A DNA stretch of 64,000 nt from Sphingopyxis sp. YF1. Lineage in GTDB: Bacteria > Pseudomonadota > Alphaproteobacteria > Sphingomonadales > Sphingomonadaceae. The stretch covers positions 3,686,501-3,750,500 of the forward strand of contig NZ_CP033204.1 of the NCBI RefSeq assembly GCF_022701295.1. The letters run 5' to 3'. A program made the position numbers and the translations under genes. The stretch's first letter is position 1. Each line of letters starts with the position of its first letter. Below the pieces are notes generated by a model, which saw nothing but the letters and a program-made list of their open reading frames with translations, did no database searches and had not been told where the DNA came from. Positions 8,879-18,037 of this stretch are shown in pieces.

Positions 8879-9592
8879 ATGCCGCGCAAACCGCGACATT
8901 TTTGGAAAAGCGGGGTCGTCGCATTGGCGACGCTTTCGCTTGCCCTGCCCCCCGCACTCGCCGCCATGTCGCGCGCCGACCGTATCCGCGAGACCTCGCT
9001 GTCGGACGCCCTGCTCGGCCAGTTCACCCCGGCGTCGGGCGACCCGCGACTGATCGCGCGTTATGCACAGGTTTCCGCAGACGCCCGCCGCAATTTCAGC
9101 TTCACCCCCGCGGTGACCGACGAAAATCGCAAAAATCGTGCGATTACCGTGGTGATTCGGGCCCGCGACGACGCCTCGAACGCGGCGCGCGCCGCCTTGC
9201 TCGGAACGAACCGCAAGGCGCCGGTCACGATCGCACCCGTTGCCTATAATCTGGGTGCGTCAGTCGGCCTCGAGAAATTCGTCACACCGACGCTGCCGCG
9301 CGGTGTCGACCTGCGAAACCTGCCGCAAGCGCAGGCCCCCGAACGTGGCGAGAGGAAATCGCGTTTCGCGACTCGGATGCTCACGCGTCCGAGCGAACCC
9401 GCGGGCGCGACCGATCGCGTCACCTCGCCCGGCGACGATCAGACCGTCGATGTCATCAGCAGCTATCGCCTGACCAGGAACCTCGATGTCACCGCCGGGG
9501 TGCGCTATCGCACCGACGACGGTGTCCAGCCGCTGACCGACGCGCGGCGTGACAGTCAGGCGGTCTATGTCGGAACGGCGTTCCGCTTCTAA
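8879..9592 (+). CDS. Secreted / possibly outer-membrane hypothetical protein
   Basis: 237 residues, not recognised. A Sec signal peptide ends near ALA at about residue 28. The mature part is Arg/Pro-rich and polar in the middle. Its last 60 residues alternate in beta-strand fashion (YRLTRNLDVTAGVRYRT, then AVYVGTAFRF) and end in Phe, the terminal residue favoured by BAM substrates, so surface or outer-membrane location is plausible. One strong region would be too little for a full barrel. It converges with the ThiE-like gene, overlapping it by four bases. Confidence 0.7.
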   Translation: MPRKPRHFWKSGVVALATLSLALPPALAAMSRADRIRETSLSDALLGQFTPASGDPRLIARYAQVSADARRNFSFTPAVTDENRKNRAITVVIRARDDASNAARAALLGTNRKAPVTIAPVAYNLGASVGLEKFVTPTLPRGVDLRNLPQAQAPERGERKSRFATRMLTRPSEPAGATDRVTSPGDDQTVDVISSYRLTRNLDVTAGVRYRTDDGVQPLTDARRDSQAVYVGTAFRF

Positions 9593-10185
9593 GTCGGGCG
9601 CCGCGGCGCCTTTTCCAGCCAGTGATCGATCGCCGCCCAACCGGGGGTGAGGCCGTGTGACGCGCCGGTGCGGCGCAGCGCGCGCGCGCGCGCGGGGTCA
9701 AGGCCGCCCAGCGCGACAGGATGCGCACCGGCCTGCCGCGCGAGGCGCAGCCAAGCCTTGCGGCCAAGCGCCGGCGCGCCGGGATGCGAGCGCGTCGGAT
9801 GCAACGGCGACACAAAGGCCAGATCCGCCTCAACACGCCGTGCGACGCGCGCTTCCCGCGCGTCATGCACCGGCATCGCGACAATCAGGCCAAGCGCGCG
9901 CCCGCGCGCGGCCAAGCGCGCCAGCGGCTGGCGCAAATGAACGCCGTCGGCACCCCAGCGACGGGCAAGCACCGGCGTTCCGGCGAGCAGGACGACATGG
10001 CCCCGCGCGCGCGCAAGACGGACGAGGCGGCGCAGAAGTCGCCAGCGCGCACCGGCCACAAGGCCGTCGTGGCGAACGACGATTCCGCTCCCCGGCGGCA
10101 TCGCGCGCACCGCGGCGAACAACGTATCGCCGAGGCGCGCGTCGGTGAACAGCCAGATGAGGGGCAAGGGGTGGCGCCGGCGCAT
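9589..10185 (-). CDS. Thiamine-phosphate-synthase-like (ThiE/TenI) protein
   Basis: 198-residue TIM-barrel protein of the ThiE/TenI superfamily. WLFTDARLGDTLFAAVRAMPPGSGIVVRH matches the N-terminal strand and pyrophosphate region (split here as WLFTDARLGD and GSGIVVRHDG). GADGVHLRQPL is the ThiE GADGVHLGQ motif, and ALGGLDPARARAL is the family's GGI/L loop. Arg/Ala-rich degeneration and the lone location (no other thi genes) make a true ThiE role uncertain; TenI-like or other function is possible. Divergent from yggS. Confidence 0.78.
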   Translation of the reverse strand: MRRRHPLPLIWLFTDARLGDTLFAAVRAMPPGSGIVVRHDGLVAGARWRLLRRLVRLARARGHVVLLAGTPVLARRWGADGVHLRQPLARLAARGRALGLIVAMPVHDAREARVARRVEADLAFVSPLHPTRSHPGAPALGRKAWLRLARQAGAHPVALGGLDPARARALRRTGASHGLTPGWAAIDHWLEKAPRRPT

Positions 10186-10246
10186 CGCCTTTCCTATAGG
10201 CGCACCGCCGCCGCGCGCAACGCGCAGCGCCAGCGAGGAACGGACG

Positions 10247-10906
10247 ATGGAGAACGCAACGCAGCGATTGGACGGAGTCGAGGCGCGAATCGCCGCGGCG
10301 GCCGGACGCGCCGGACGGAAGGCCGATACTGTGACGCTGATCGCGGTGTCGAAGACGCATCCGGCCGAGGCGATTCGTCCGCTGATCGCTGCCGGGCAAC
10401 GCCATTTTGGCGAGAACCGGGTCCAGGAAGCCGCGTCCAAATGGCCTGCGCTGCGAACCGAGACACCCGATATCACGCTCCATTTGATCGGCCAGCTCCA
10501 GTCGAACAAGGCCGACGAAGCAGTGGCGCTGTTCGACGCGATCCATTCGGTCGACCGGTCGTCGCTGGTCCAGGCGCTGGCCAGGGCATGCGCAAAGGCG
10601 GACAAGCGTCCACAACTGTTCGTACAGGTGAATATCGGAAACGAAGCACAGAAGGGAGGCTGCACGGTCGCCGATCTGCCGGCACTGCTCGCCGAGGCGG
10701 CTGACGCGGGCCTCACGATCGATGGGCTGATGGCGATCCCTCCCGCCGATGTCGCGCCCACCCCCTATTTCGCGCTGCTCGACGAGCTCGCCGAACGGCA
10801 CGGCCTGTCGCTACGCTCGATGGGGATGAGCGGCGACTATGAAAGCGCGGTGATGCTGGGGGCGACACACGTCCGCGTCGGCACCGCGCTGTTCGGCGCC
10901 CGCTGA
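10247..10906 (+). CDS. yggS: YggS-family PLP homeostasis protein
   Basis: Pyridoxal-5'-phosphate-binding protein (PROSC/YggS family) that buffers PLP and lacks a known catalytic reaction. 219 residues with the PLP lysine in AVSKTHP (Lys36, the same number as in E. coli YggS), FGENRVQEA, HLIGQLQSNK, and the C-terminal SMGMSGDYESAVMLGATHVRVGTALFG phosphate-binding region (motif SMGMSGD). Start fixed by GAGGAA about 6-11 bases upstream. Confidence 0.95.
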   Translation: MENATQRLDGVEARIAAAAGRAGRKADTVTLIAVSKTHPAEAIRPLIAAGQRHFGENRVQEAASKWPALRTETPDITLHLIGQLQSNKADEAVALFDAIHSVDRSSLVQALARACAKADKRPQLFVQVNIGNEAQKGGCTVADLPALLAEAADAGLTIDGLMAIPPADVAPTPYFALLDELAERHGLSLRSMGMSGDYESAVMLGATHVRVGTALFGAR

Positions 10907-10992
10907 TCCCCGCATCGGCGCATTCGACGCGCCATTGGAGCGCCGTTCGCGAGCAGCATTGAACCGGCATCGCGCGCAGGTTAAGCCTCGCC

Positions 10993-11820
10993 ATGCTTCT
11001 GACTCTTATGGCCGCTCTGGTATCGCCGCCCGAACCGGTGCCCGCGCTGCGCGTCGCCACCTACAGCTATCCGCGCTACGACCGCCGCATCGCGCTCGAA
11101 CCGCTGGCGCAGACAGTTGCGCGAGTCTCGGGACGACACGCCGAAATCATATTGCTCGATACCCCCGACGCGCTGGCGAAAGCGATGTGCGACGGCAACG
11201 TCGACGTTGCGATGACCAATCTGGGCGCCTTCGTCGCGATGCGTGATTGTCCGCAGGTCGAAGCCGTCGCGGTACTCGACACGCCCGACACGGTACTCGA
11301 ACGCTATCGCGGCGTCCTGCTTGTACGCGGCGACACCGGGCTGGAAACGCTGTCGGAGCTCAAGGCAGCCGCCGGCCGGCTGCGCTACAGCGAAGTGCTG
11401 CCGGGTTCGACGTCGGGCGCACTCGTCCAGGCGGACGCCCTGCGCACGGTCGGCGTCCGGGCATCCGATTTTGCCGCACGGCGCCATGCCGGCACGCACG
11501 ACGCCGCGATGCTCGACCTGCTCGACGGGCGTGCCGACATCGCCGCTTTTGCCGAGGAACCCTGGCGGAAACTGCAAGCCGAGGCCCCCGAACGCGCGGC
11601 GATGCTTCGACCGTTGTGGCGGTCCGGGCCGCTACCGCCCGGCCCACTGGTGTGTCGCACGAGCGCCGCGGTCGATTGCAAGGCGCTCGGCGCCGCCCTG
11701 CTCGGCCCGGCGGGCGAGGCGCTGGCTGGCCCACTGTCCGAAGGCTGGACCGAAACCGCGGGCGCGGTGCGCTTTCGCGCGTTCGAGGCGGACCGGTACG
11801 ACGCGTTCAAACCCGGATAA
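10993..11820 (+). CDS. PhnD-like periplasmic binding protein (orphan)
   Basis: 275-residue substrate-binding protein of the PhnD / phosphate-phosphonate type. It has LRVATYSYPRYDRR near the N-terminus, DGNVDVAMTNLGAFV (family motif for the ligand cleft), then YRGVLLVRGDTGLETLSELK and a GSTSGALVQ loop. The N-terminus is a weak short signal. No permease or ATPase gene is adjacent, so it may be a receptor or signalling domain rather than a transporter part. Ligand unknown; PhnD-like proteins bind phosphonates, phosphite or other small ligands. Confidence 0.72.
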   Translation: MLLTLMAALVSPPEPVPALRVATYSYPRYDRRIALEPLAQTVARVSGRHAEIILLDTPDALAKAMCDGNVDVAMTNLGAFVAMRDCPQVEAVAVLDTPDTVLERYRGVLLVRGDTGLETLSELKAAAGRLRYSEVLPGSTSGALVQADALRTVGVRASDFAARRHAGTHDAAMLDLLDGRADIAAFAEEPWRKLQAEAPERAAMLRPLWRSGPLPPGPLVCRTSAAVDCKALGAALLGPAGEALAGPLSEGWTETAGAVRFRAFEADRYDAFKPG

Positions 11821-11835
11821 CTTGGACGGCGCACG

Positions 11836-11861
11836 AAAAAGGGCGGCACGCGGCCGCCCTT
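11836..11861 (-). terminator. Rho-independent terminator of rpmG
   Basis: Stem AAGGGCGGC (11839-11847) / GCCGCCCTT (11853-11861) with loop ACGCG. Read on the minus strand it ends in a run of five T (complement of 11836-11840), so it fits termination of the leftward rpmG transcript; it may also stop the convergent PhnD-like transcript. Confidence 0.8.
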
Positions 11862-11865
11862 CCGG

Positions 11866-11885
11866 ATTCCGGCGTTCGCCGGAAT
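11866..11885 (-). repeat. Hairpin next to rpmG terminator
   Basis: Perfect 8-bp stem ATTCCGGC / GCCGGAAT with loop GTTC, lying between the rpmG stop codon and its terminator. It may protect the transcript end or be a small transcribed element. Confidence 0.6.
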
Positions 11886-11928
11886 GATGCCGTTTCGCCC
11901 ACGCGCCGTCAGCGCGCGGCGCGATGCA

Positions 11929-12096
11929 TCACTTGATCTTGGCTTCCTTGAACTCGACGTGCTTGCGCGCGACGGGGTCGTATTTGCGCTGCGCCATCTT
12001 CTCGGTCATCGTGCGCGGGTTCTTCTTGGTGACATAGAAGAAGCCGGTGTCGGCGGTGCTCACCAGCTTGATCTTGATCGTCGTCGGCTTGGCCAT
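11929..12096 (-). CDS. rpmG: 50S ribosomal protein L33
   Basis: 55-residue L33 ([19 protein letters not shown], then [14 protein letters not shown]). The zinc-binding Cys pairs are absent, as in the Cys-minus form usual in alphaproteobacteria. Single-gene unit with its own hairpin terminator to the left. Confidence 0.95.
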   Translation of the reverse strand: MAKPTTIKIKLVSTADTGFFYVTKKNPRTMTEKMAQRKYDPVARKHVEFKEAKIK

Positions 12097-12303
12097 GGCC
12101 CTGTTCCTCGAATGGCTGCGCATCCGCCGGATCATCCGGCACATGCGGCGGGACTGGGGGCCCCGGCGGTTGGTGTGAAAAACAATGAGGGCTGCGCGGT
12201 TCCGCGCTGCCCCCATATATCCGCGCGCCAATGACGAGATTCGGCGCTTGTGTCAAGTCAAAGCGACGGGCGGCAGCGTGCGAAGCACCGCCCATCACTG
12301 CGG

Positions 12304-13014
12304 TCAGGCGTTGCGGATTTCGAAGCGCACCGTCATCTCTTTCCAGCTTTCCTCGGGCGCGCCACCGCGCGTCGCAGGCTTGAAACGCCATTTGGCGAGC
12401 GCGCGTTTCTTCGTCGCATCAAAGAAGCCGGGACTGTCGGTACTGACGAGTTCGACAGCTTTCACCCGGCCATCGGTGCCGATCAGCACACGCACGCGTG
12501 CCACGCCCTCGATTCCCTCACGCTGTTCGCGCAGCGGATAGTCGGGCTGAAAACTCGCGATATGACGCTGATCGAGTTGTGCGAGAACGAGCTTGGGCGG
12601 CGGCGCAGGCGGGTCGACCGTGACCGCCGGCCCCGACCCGGCAAGCGGCGTCACCGGAATCGGTGGCAATTTTTCGGCGGTGGGAACGAAGATATCCGTG
12701 ATCGGCGCCGTCTCGACCAGGGGCTTCGGCGCGACGAGTGGCGTCGAGCGCGGCAGCGGCGCGTCGGGGACCGGTTCAATTTCGCGCGGTTTCTCGACCT
12801 TGATCAGCGTGCCGATGATCGGGTCCGATTTCGGCTTTTGGTCGACGATCATCGGCGACAGCGCGACCGCAATCACCAGCGCGACGGGCAGCCCGATCGC
12901 GAGTCCCGCCGCAACGGGGCGGTGCCCGGCACCGGGGTTGTAGCCGCCGCGCGCGAGCGCGGTGTACGGTTGCCGTGACGAAAACACCGATGATATCAGG
13001 GGAATCAGGGTCAT
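12304..13014 (-). CDS. tonB: Energy transducer TonB
   Basis: 236-residue TonB that couples the proton motive force to outer-membrane receptors. It has one membrane anchor (about residues 35-57, VAAGLAIGLPVALVIAVAL), a Pro/Lys/Glu-rich periplasmic linker (about 70-160) and a C-terminal TonB domain (about 165-236, with YPLREQREGIEGVARVRVLI and KKRALAKWRFKPAT). The ATG at 13014 follows a GGAGAGAGG ribosome-binding site. No exbBD is adjacent. The GVARVRV variant of the usual G-x-V motif is normal for sphingomonad TonBs. Confidence 0.9.
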   Translation of the reverse strand: MTLIPLISSVFSSRQPYTALARGGYNPGAGHRPVAAGLAIGLPVALVIAVALSPMIVDQKPKSDPIIGTLIKVEKPREIEPVPDAPLPRSTPLVAPKPLVETAPITDIFVPTAEKLPPIPVTPLAGSGPAVTVDPPAPPPKLVLAQLDQRHIASFQPDYPLREQREGIEGVARVRVLIGTDGRVKAVELVSTDSPGFFDATKKRALAKWRFKPATRGGAPEESWKEMTVRFEIRNA

Positions 13015-13084
13015 GGCCTCTCTCCTTGCCGTGTGCGACCCGGCGCCTCGCGCTGATCGCTCTTGTTCGTCAGGTCGAAATAAT

Positions 13085-13114
13085 GAGATATTATAACATA
13101 CCAACAATTGTCAA
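13085..13114 (-). promoter_or_regulatory. Possible tonB promoter
   Basis: On the minus strand TTGACA (complement of 13109-13114) is followed after 18 bases by TATCTC (13085-13090). A perfect TATAAT (13090-13095) is also there, but only 13 bases from TTGACA. The AT-rich patch in GC-rich DNA about 70 bases upstream of tonB makes a promoter likely, but the exact hexamers are uncertain. Confidence 0.45.
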
Positions 13115-13278
13115 GCAGCAAGATCGGCAAGGGAGAGGCTCGCCGGTCAATCGAGAACAAGGTGCAAGCCGGGTCGCCACCGCCCCCATGACCCATGGAA
13201 CCGGCGCGATCGGTCGCAGGTCAAGGAGCGCCGCGCGAGTCCGCGGCTGGGAAGTACCTTGCCGCCTGTCGCGACGCC

Positions 13279-14586
13279 CTACGCCGACAGCCGCGCAATC
13301 GCAGCGCTCTTGTCGATCAACGGCAAGAGTTCGGCCATTTCGGGGCCATGATCACGCCCGGTCAGCGCGCGGCGCAGCGGCAGGAACAGCGCCCGCCCCT
13401 TCATTCCCGTCGCCGCCTTCACTGCGCCGGTCAGCGCGTGCCACGGGTCGGCATCCCAGTCGATCGCGGGCGCAGCGGCGGCGGCGGCGGCAATCACCGC
13501 CCGGTCGGCTTCATCGGCAGGCGGCGGCGCAAAGGGGCCGTCGAACACCGCAACCCACTCGGCGGCTTCGGCGACCGTCATCAGATTTGGGCGAATCGCG
13601 TGCCAGCGCGCGGCGGTGATCGCAGCGGGCAGCCGGCCCGCGACCATATCATGATCGGTGTGATGCAGGATCTTCTGGTTGAGCAGCGCCAGCTCGGCCT
13701 CGTCGAAACGCGCCGGCGCGCGGCCGAAGCGCGAAAAATCGATGCTTTCGATCAGCGGCTTCAGCGAAGTCACCGGTTCGACCGGGTCACTCGTCCCCAA
13801 TCGCGCGAGCATCGCCGCGAGTGCGACCGGCTCGATCCCCGCGTCGCGCAGGGCTTCCATGCCGAGCGAACCGAGTCGCTTCGACAATTTACCCTCGGTC
13901 CCGACGAGCAGCGCCTCGTGCGCGAACGCGGGGGGCGCCGCACCGAGCGCCTCGAACATCTGGATCTGCGTCGCGGTGTTCGACACATGATCCTCGCCTC
14001 GCACAACATGGGTGATCGCCATATCGATATCGTCGATCACACTCGGCAAAAGATAGAGCCAGCTGCCGTCGGCGCGGCGCACCACCGGGTCGGACATGGT
14101 TTTCGGATCGAAATGCTGGTTGCCGCGCACCATGTCAGCCCATGCGATCGGCGCATCATGATCGAGGCGAAAGCGCCAGTGCGGCGCCACGCCCTCGGGC
14201 ACCGGGGCATCGGCCGGCTTGCGCTCGTAAACCGGGGGCAGCCCACGCGAGAGCAGGATCTTGCGGCGGATATCGAGCTCCTCCGGCGTCTCGTAACAGG
14301 CATAGACGCGCCCCACCGCCTTCAGCTTCGCAAACTCGCGCTCATACTGCGCAAAGCGCGCCGACTGGCGCTCCTCGCCATCGACATCAAAGCCCAGCCA
14401 CGCCAGGTCGGCGCGGATCGCATCGACATATTCCTCTTTCGAGCGCTCAAGGTCGGTGTCGTCGATGCGCAGCAGAAAGCGCCCACCATGTTTTCGCGCC
14501 CACAGCCAGTTGTGGAGCGCGGTGCGGACATTGCCGACATGGAGGGTTCCGGTCGGCGAAGGGGCGAAGCGGGTCACAACTGTCAT
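13279..14586 (-). CDS. gltX: Glutamyl-tRNA synthetase
   Basis: Class I synthetase of 435 residues, at the short end for the family. PSPTGTLHVGN near residue 10 contains the HIGH-equivalent (HVGN) and KLSKR is at 233-237. Anticodon-binding helices follow. Many alphaproteobacteria have two GltX proteins; whether this is GltX1 or GltX2 (possibly serving tRNA-Gln mischarging) cannot be settled without the second copy. Confidence 0.93.
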   Translation of the reverse strand: MTVVTRFAPSPTGTLHVGNVRTALHNWLWARKHGGRFLLRIDDTDLERSKEEYVDAIRADLAWLGFDVDGEERQSARFAQYEREFAKLKAVGRVYACYETPEELDIRRKILLSRGLPPVYERKPADAPVPEGVAPHWRFRLDHDAPIAWADMVRGNQHFDPKTMSDPVVRRADGSWLYLLPSVIDDIDMAITHVVRGEDHVSNTATQIQMFEALGAAPPAFAHEALLVGTEGKLSKRLGSLGMEALRDAGIEPVALAAMLARLGTSDPVEPVTSLKPLIESIDFSRFGRAPARFDEAELALLNQKILHHTDHDMVAGRLPAAITAARWHAIRPNLMTVAEAAEWVAVFDGPFAPPPADEADRAVIAAAAAAAPAIDWDADPWHALTGAVKAATGMKGRALFLPLRRALTGRDHGPEMAELLPLIDKSAAIARLSA

Positions 14587-14676
14587 GGCGCGCGCCTATA
14601 GCCCCATGCGGGGTTGGATGGCGATAGCTATCCGGTTGCGCCGCTCGGGTCACAGCCCCGCCCTCGCCCTTTTGGA

Positions 14677-16341
14677 TCACCCGGTCCGGAATCCGTGGGT
14701 GATCGGATAGCGCCGGTCGCGCCCGAAATTGCGTGTCGAGAGCTTGACCCCCGGCGGCGCCTGACGCCGCTTGTATTCGGCGAGCATCAGCAAGCGCTCG
14801 ATCCGTGCCACCACGTCTCGGTCAAAGCCGTATTTCGCGACGACATCGTCGACACTCGCTTCCTCTTCGACGAGCATGTGGAGCATGCGGTCGAGGTCCG
14901 CGTAAGGCGGAAGGCTGTCCTCATCCTTCTGGTCCGGACGCAGTTCGGCGCTCGGTGGTTTCGTGATGATACGTCCGGGCATCACCGGCGTCACCCGATT
15001 GCGCGAGAGGCGCGGGACGTTCGCGTTGCGCCAGGCGGCCAGCGCGAAGACGGTCGTCTTGTACGCGTCCTTGAGCGGGTTGTAGCCGCCCGCCATATCG
15101 CCGTAGATGGTCGCGTAGCCGACGCTCATCTCGCTCTTGTTGCCGGTTGTCAGCAGCATCGGAGCGAACTTGTTGCTCAGGGCCATCAGGGTTACGCCGC
15201 GGATACGCGACTGGACATTTTCCTCGGTGATGTCGACGTCGCGGTCGGCGAAGCTGCCCGCGAGCATCGCGTCGAAGGCCTCGACCGCCGGGACGATCGG
15301 GATAGTGTCGAGCCGGCATCCGGTCATCGCCGCGCAGCCCGCCGCGTCGTCGAGGCTTTCCTGGCTGGTGAAGCGGCTCGGCAGCATCACGCACCAGACC
15401 TTGTCGGGGCCGAGCGCGTCGGCGGCGATCGCAGCGCAGATTGCCGAATCGATCCCGCCCGACAGGCCGAGCACGACGCCGGGAAAGCCGTTGCGTTCGA
15501 CATAGTCGCGCAAGGACAGGATCATCGCGCTGTAGATATCGGCAGGATGATCCTCCCATGCCGCGATGGCACCCTCGGCGCAGCGCCAGCCGCCAGCGTC
15601 GACAGCCCAGTGGGTGACGCGCTCCTCTTCATCCCAGTCGGTCAAGCGGTGCGCCGCCTGTCCGTCGCGGTTCAGCACGAACGAACAGCCATCGAAGACC
15701 AGTTCGTCCTGCCCCCCGACGCGGTTGAGAAAGATCAGCGGCAGCTTCGTTTCGGCCACCCGTGCCGCGAACACCTTGCTCAGCCGCCGCTCGTCCTTGT
15801 CGATCTCATAGGGGCTGCCATTGACCGAGATCAGCAGTTCGGCACCCTGCGCGGCGAGATGCGCGCTCACGGCAGGGAGCCAGCCGTCCTCGCAGATCGG
15901 CAGACCGAGCTTCACCCCGCGCCATTCGACCACATCGGGCAACGGGCCTGCGGCGAAGACACGCTTTTCGTCGAAGGTGCCGTAATTGGGAAGTTCGTGC
16001 TTCCGGCGCGTCGCAACGATCCGGCCACCGTCAAGCAAAGCGACAATATTGTAGAGGTTTGCGCCATCGCTCTCGACCGATCCCACCAGCATCGCGGGGC
16101 CGCCGTCGGCCGTGTCCGCCGCCAGCGCGTCGAGCATCGTCGCGGCGCGTTCAGCGAGCGCGGGCTTGAGCACCAGATCCTCGGGCGGATAGCCGATCAA
16201 CTGGAGTTCGGGATAGAGGATGAGGTCTGCATCGCGATGCCGCGCCCGCACCGCGCGCATCGCAGCGGCGTTGGCGGCAAGATCGCCGACCGCCTGCGTC
16301 ATCTGGGAAAGGACGATGGTCAGCTTGGCCGTGTTGCTCAT
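14677..16341 (-). CDS. nadE: Glutamine-dependent NAD+ synthase
   Basis: Last step of NAD synthesis, amidating nicotinate adenine dinucleotide with glutamine nitrogen. 554 residues: N-terminal nitrilase-like glutaminase (about 1-270; catalytic Glu in YPELQLIGYPPEDL, Lys in KHELPNYGTFDEKRVF, Cys in ICEDGWLP) and C-terminal ATP-pyrophosphatase synthetase (GLSGGIDSA, then GNKSEMSVGYATIYGD). Start at 16341 or 16353 (four extra residues MARS) are both possible; neither has a strong ribosome-binding site. The inverted repeat GATCACCC...GGGTGATC spans the stop codon. Confidence 0.95.
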   Translation of the reverse strand: MSNTAKLTIVLSQMTQAVGDLAANAAAMRAVRARHRDADLILYPELQLIGYPPEDLVLKPALAERAATMLDALAADTADGGPAMLVGSVESDGANLYNIVALLDGGRIVATRRKHELPNYGTFDEKRVFAAGPLPDVVEWRGVKLGLPICEDGWLPAVSAHLAAQGAELLISVNGSPYEIDKDERRLSKVFAARVAETKLPLIFLNRVGGQDELVFDGCSFVLNRDGQAAHRLTDWDEEERVTHWAVDAGGWRCAEGAIAAWEDHPADIYSAMILSLRDYVERNGFPGVVLGLSGGIDSAICAAIAADALGPDKVWCVMLPSRFTSQESLDDAAGCAAMTGCRLDTIPIVPAVEAFDAMLAGSFADRDVDITEENVQSRIRGVTLMALSNKFAPMLLTTGNKSEMSVGYATIYGDMAGGYNPLKDAYKTTVFALAAWRNANVPRLSRNRVTPVMPGRIITKPPSAELRPDQKDEDSLPPYADLDRMLHMLVEEEASVDDVVAKYGFDRDVVARIERLLMLAEYKRRQAPPGVKLSTRNFGRDRRYPITHGFRTG

Positions 16342-16430
16342 GGATCGAGCCATAAGCCGGACGGGCACGATTGCAATCTTGCAGACTTGCCCGGACATCT
16401 GGCACCTGAACCAAGCGGAAGGGGTTGCGC

Positions 16431-16925
16431 ATGGCTAGGCGGGACAAGCGAGGGCGTGACGCGGCAATTCTGGTAGCGATCGCAGCCGCCTTTGCCGCCG
16501 TTTATTTTCATGTGCGAAGCGACACCCGCGCCTTTCAGGCGCTCGTCCAAGCCGGGGGCGAGCCCCGCTTTGTCGCGGTCGAATGGATGCGTTGCCGCGA
16601 ATTCCCCGGCCAGACGCCGCGCCGCGAAAAACTGAACCGCTTTCGCGGCAGCGCCATGCCGCCCGCCGTAGAACATCGGCACCGCTTCGAGATTCTCGAT
16701 CGACGTGACGGCTATGCGCTCGGCAGTGTCGATGGAGAAGTGTGCTGGCTGCCCGAATGGGCGCTTAGCGGCAACGAACCCCGCTGGCTTCCCTGCGACC
16801 GGCGCGGCGCCGACTATTATACGCCCTATCCGCCGGGATGGGTCGAACCCCCGCCGGCATTCGGCGGCCCGGGACGTTCCTGCTGCTGCGACACGGAGGG
16901 CCGGGCACAGGGCAACGCAAGATGA
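16431..16925 (+). CDS. Hypothetical membrane-anchored protein
   Basis: 164 residues, not recognised. A basic N-terminus (MARRDKRGRD) precedes one transmembrane segment (AAILVAIAAAFAAVYFHV, about 11-28). The remainder is a small globular, possibly SH3-like, region (FEILDRRDGYALGSVDGEVC about 95-115), with two Cys (WMRCREF and CDRRG) and a tail with CCC. Good ribosome-binding site GGAAGGGG before the ATG at 16431. Confidence 0.65.
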   Translation: MARRDKRGRDAAILVAIAAAFAAVYFHVRSDTRAFQALVQAGGEPRFVAVEWMRCREFPGQTPRREKLNRFRGSAMPPAVEHRHRFEILDRRDGYALGSVDGEVCWLPEWALSGNEPRWLPCDRRGADYYTPYPPGWVEPPPAFGGPGRSCCCDTEGRAQGNAR

Positions 16926-16996
16926 CCCTTCCCCTCCTCGCCTTCGCTGGCTAAGGGGGCGCGCAATCCCAACCGCGCGAAAGGGCCTTGCACCCC

Positions 16997-17932
16997 ATGA
17001 AACTCATCTCCGGCAACAGCAATCTGCCGCTGGCCCGCGCCATCGCCGATTATCTCGAGCTGCCGCTGACCGATACCAGCGTCCGCCGCTTCGCTGACGA
17101 GGAAGTCTTCGTCGAGATCCATGAGAATGTCCGCGGCCAGGACGTCTTCGTCGTGCAGCCGACCAATTTTCCGGCGAACGACAATCTGATGGAACTTCTG
17201 ATCATCAACGACGCGCTGCGGCGCGCCTCGGCTAAGCGCATCACTGCGGTCGTTCCCTATTTCGGCTATGCCCGGCAGGACCGTAAACCCGGGCCGCGCA
17301 CGCCGATCTCGGCCAAGCTCGTCGCGAACCTGATCACCACCTCGGGCGCCGACCGCGTGCTCGCGATCGACCTGCACGCCGGGCAGATTCAGGGCTTCTT
17401 CGATATCCCGACCGACAATCTCTACGCCGCGCCGGTGATGAGCGCCGACATCCAGGCGCGTTTCGGCGGCAAGAATCTGATGGTCGTATCGCCCGACGTC
17501 GGCGGCGTGGTTCGCGCCCGCGCGCTCGCCAAGCGCCTCGACAACGCACCGCTGGCGATCGTCGACAAGCGCCGCGAACGCGCCGGCGAATCGGAAGTGA
17601 TGAACATCATCGGCGACGTGAAGGGGCGCTTTTGCATCCTGATCGACGATATCGTCGATTCGGCCGGCACGCTTTGCAACGCCGCCGCAGCGCTGAAGGC
17701 GGCGGGCGCCGAAGGCGTCGTCGCTTATTGCACCCACGGCGTCCTGTCGGGCGGCGCGGTCGCACGCGTCGACGCGAGCGAGCTCACCGAACTCGTCATC
17801 ACCGACTCGATCCAGCCGACCGACGCCGTCAACGACAGCGGCAAGGTCCGTGCGCTGACCGTCGCCCCGCTGCTGGGCGAAGCGATCAAGCGCATCGCCG
17901 ACGAAAGTTCGGTCAGCAGCCTGTTCGACTGA
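16997..17932 (+). CDS. prs: Ribose-phosphate pyrophosphokinase
   Basis: PRPP synthetase: ribose 5-phosphate + ATP to PRPP + AMP, feeding purines, pyrimidines, His, Trp and NAD. 311 residues with [17 protein letters not shown] at the start, the flexible-loop [19 protein letters not shown], and the PRPP-binding [16 protein letters not shown]. Start by homology at the ATG at 16997. Confidence 0.97.
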   Translation: MKLISGNSNLPLARAIADYLELPLTDTSVRRFADEEVFVEIHENVRGQDVFVVQPTNFPANDNLMELLIINDALRRASAKRITAVVPYFGYARQDRKPGPRTPISAKLVANLITTSGADRVLAIDLHAGQIQGFFDIPTDNLYAAPVMSADIQARFGGKNLMVVSPDVGGVVRARALAKRLDNAPLAIVDKRRERAGESEVMNIIGDVKGRFCILIDDIVDSAGTLCNAAAALKAAGAEGVVAYCTHGVLSGGAVARVDASELTELVITDSIQPTDAVNDSGKVRALTVAPLLGEAIKRIADESSVSSLFD

Positions 17933-17992
17933 GGTCGCGCGCGCCGCATTGCCTTGCCGTCGCTTTGCGCCCAGACTTGGGACGAGGAAGGC

Positions 17993-18037
17993 ATGACATG
18001 GGGCACCGCGATGGCAGACGGAATGCAGATTGCCTGA
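17993..18037 (+). CDS. Possible 14-residue leader peptide before PLD gene
   Basis: A short ORF (MTWGTAMADGMQIA) with a strong ribosome-binding site (GAGGAAGG) ends at TGA 18035-18037, overlapping the TTG start of the next gene at 18030-18032. It may be a coupled leader, or may indicate that the PLD protein starts here with a frameshift. Not proven to be translated. Confidence 0.3.
   Translation: MTWGTAMADGMQIA

Noticed and set aside
13090..13114. TTGACA and TATAAT words upstream of tonB as a canonical promoter
   Set aside because: They are only 13 bases apart, too short for a standard sigma-70 promoter; the more distant TATCTC was listed with modest confidence instead.
14675..14703. Inverted repeat GATCACCC...GGGTGATC across the nadE stop as a terminator
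   Set aside because: No T-run follows on the transcribed strand and one arm is mostly within the coding end, so it is mentioned with the gene only.
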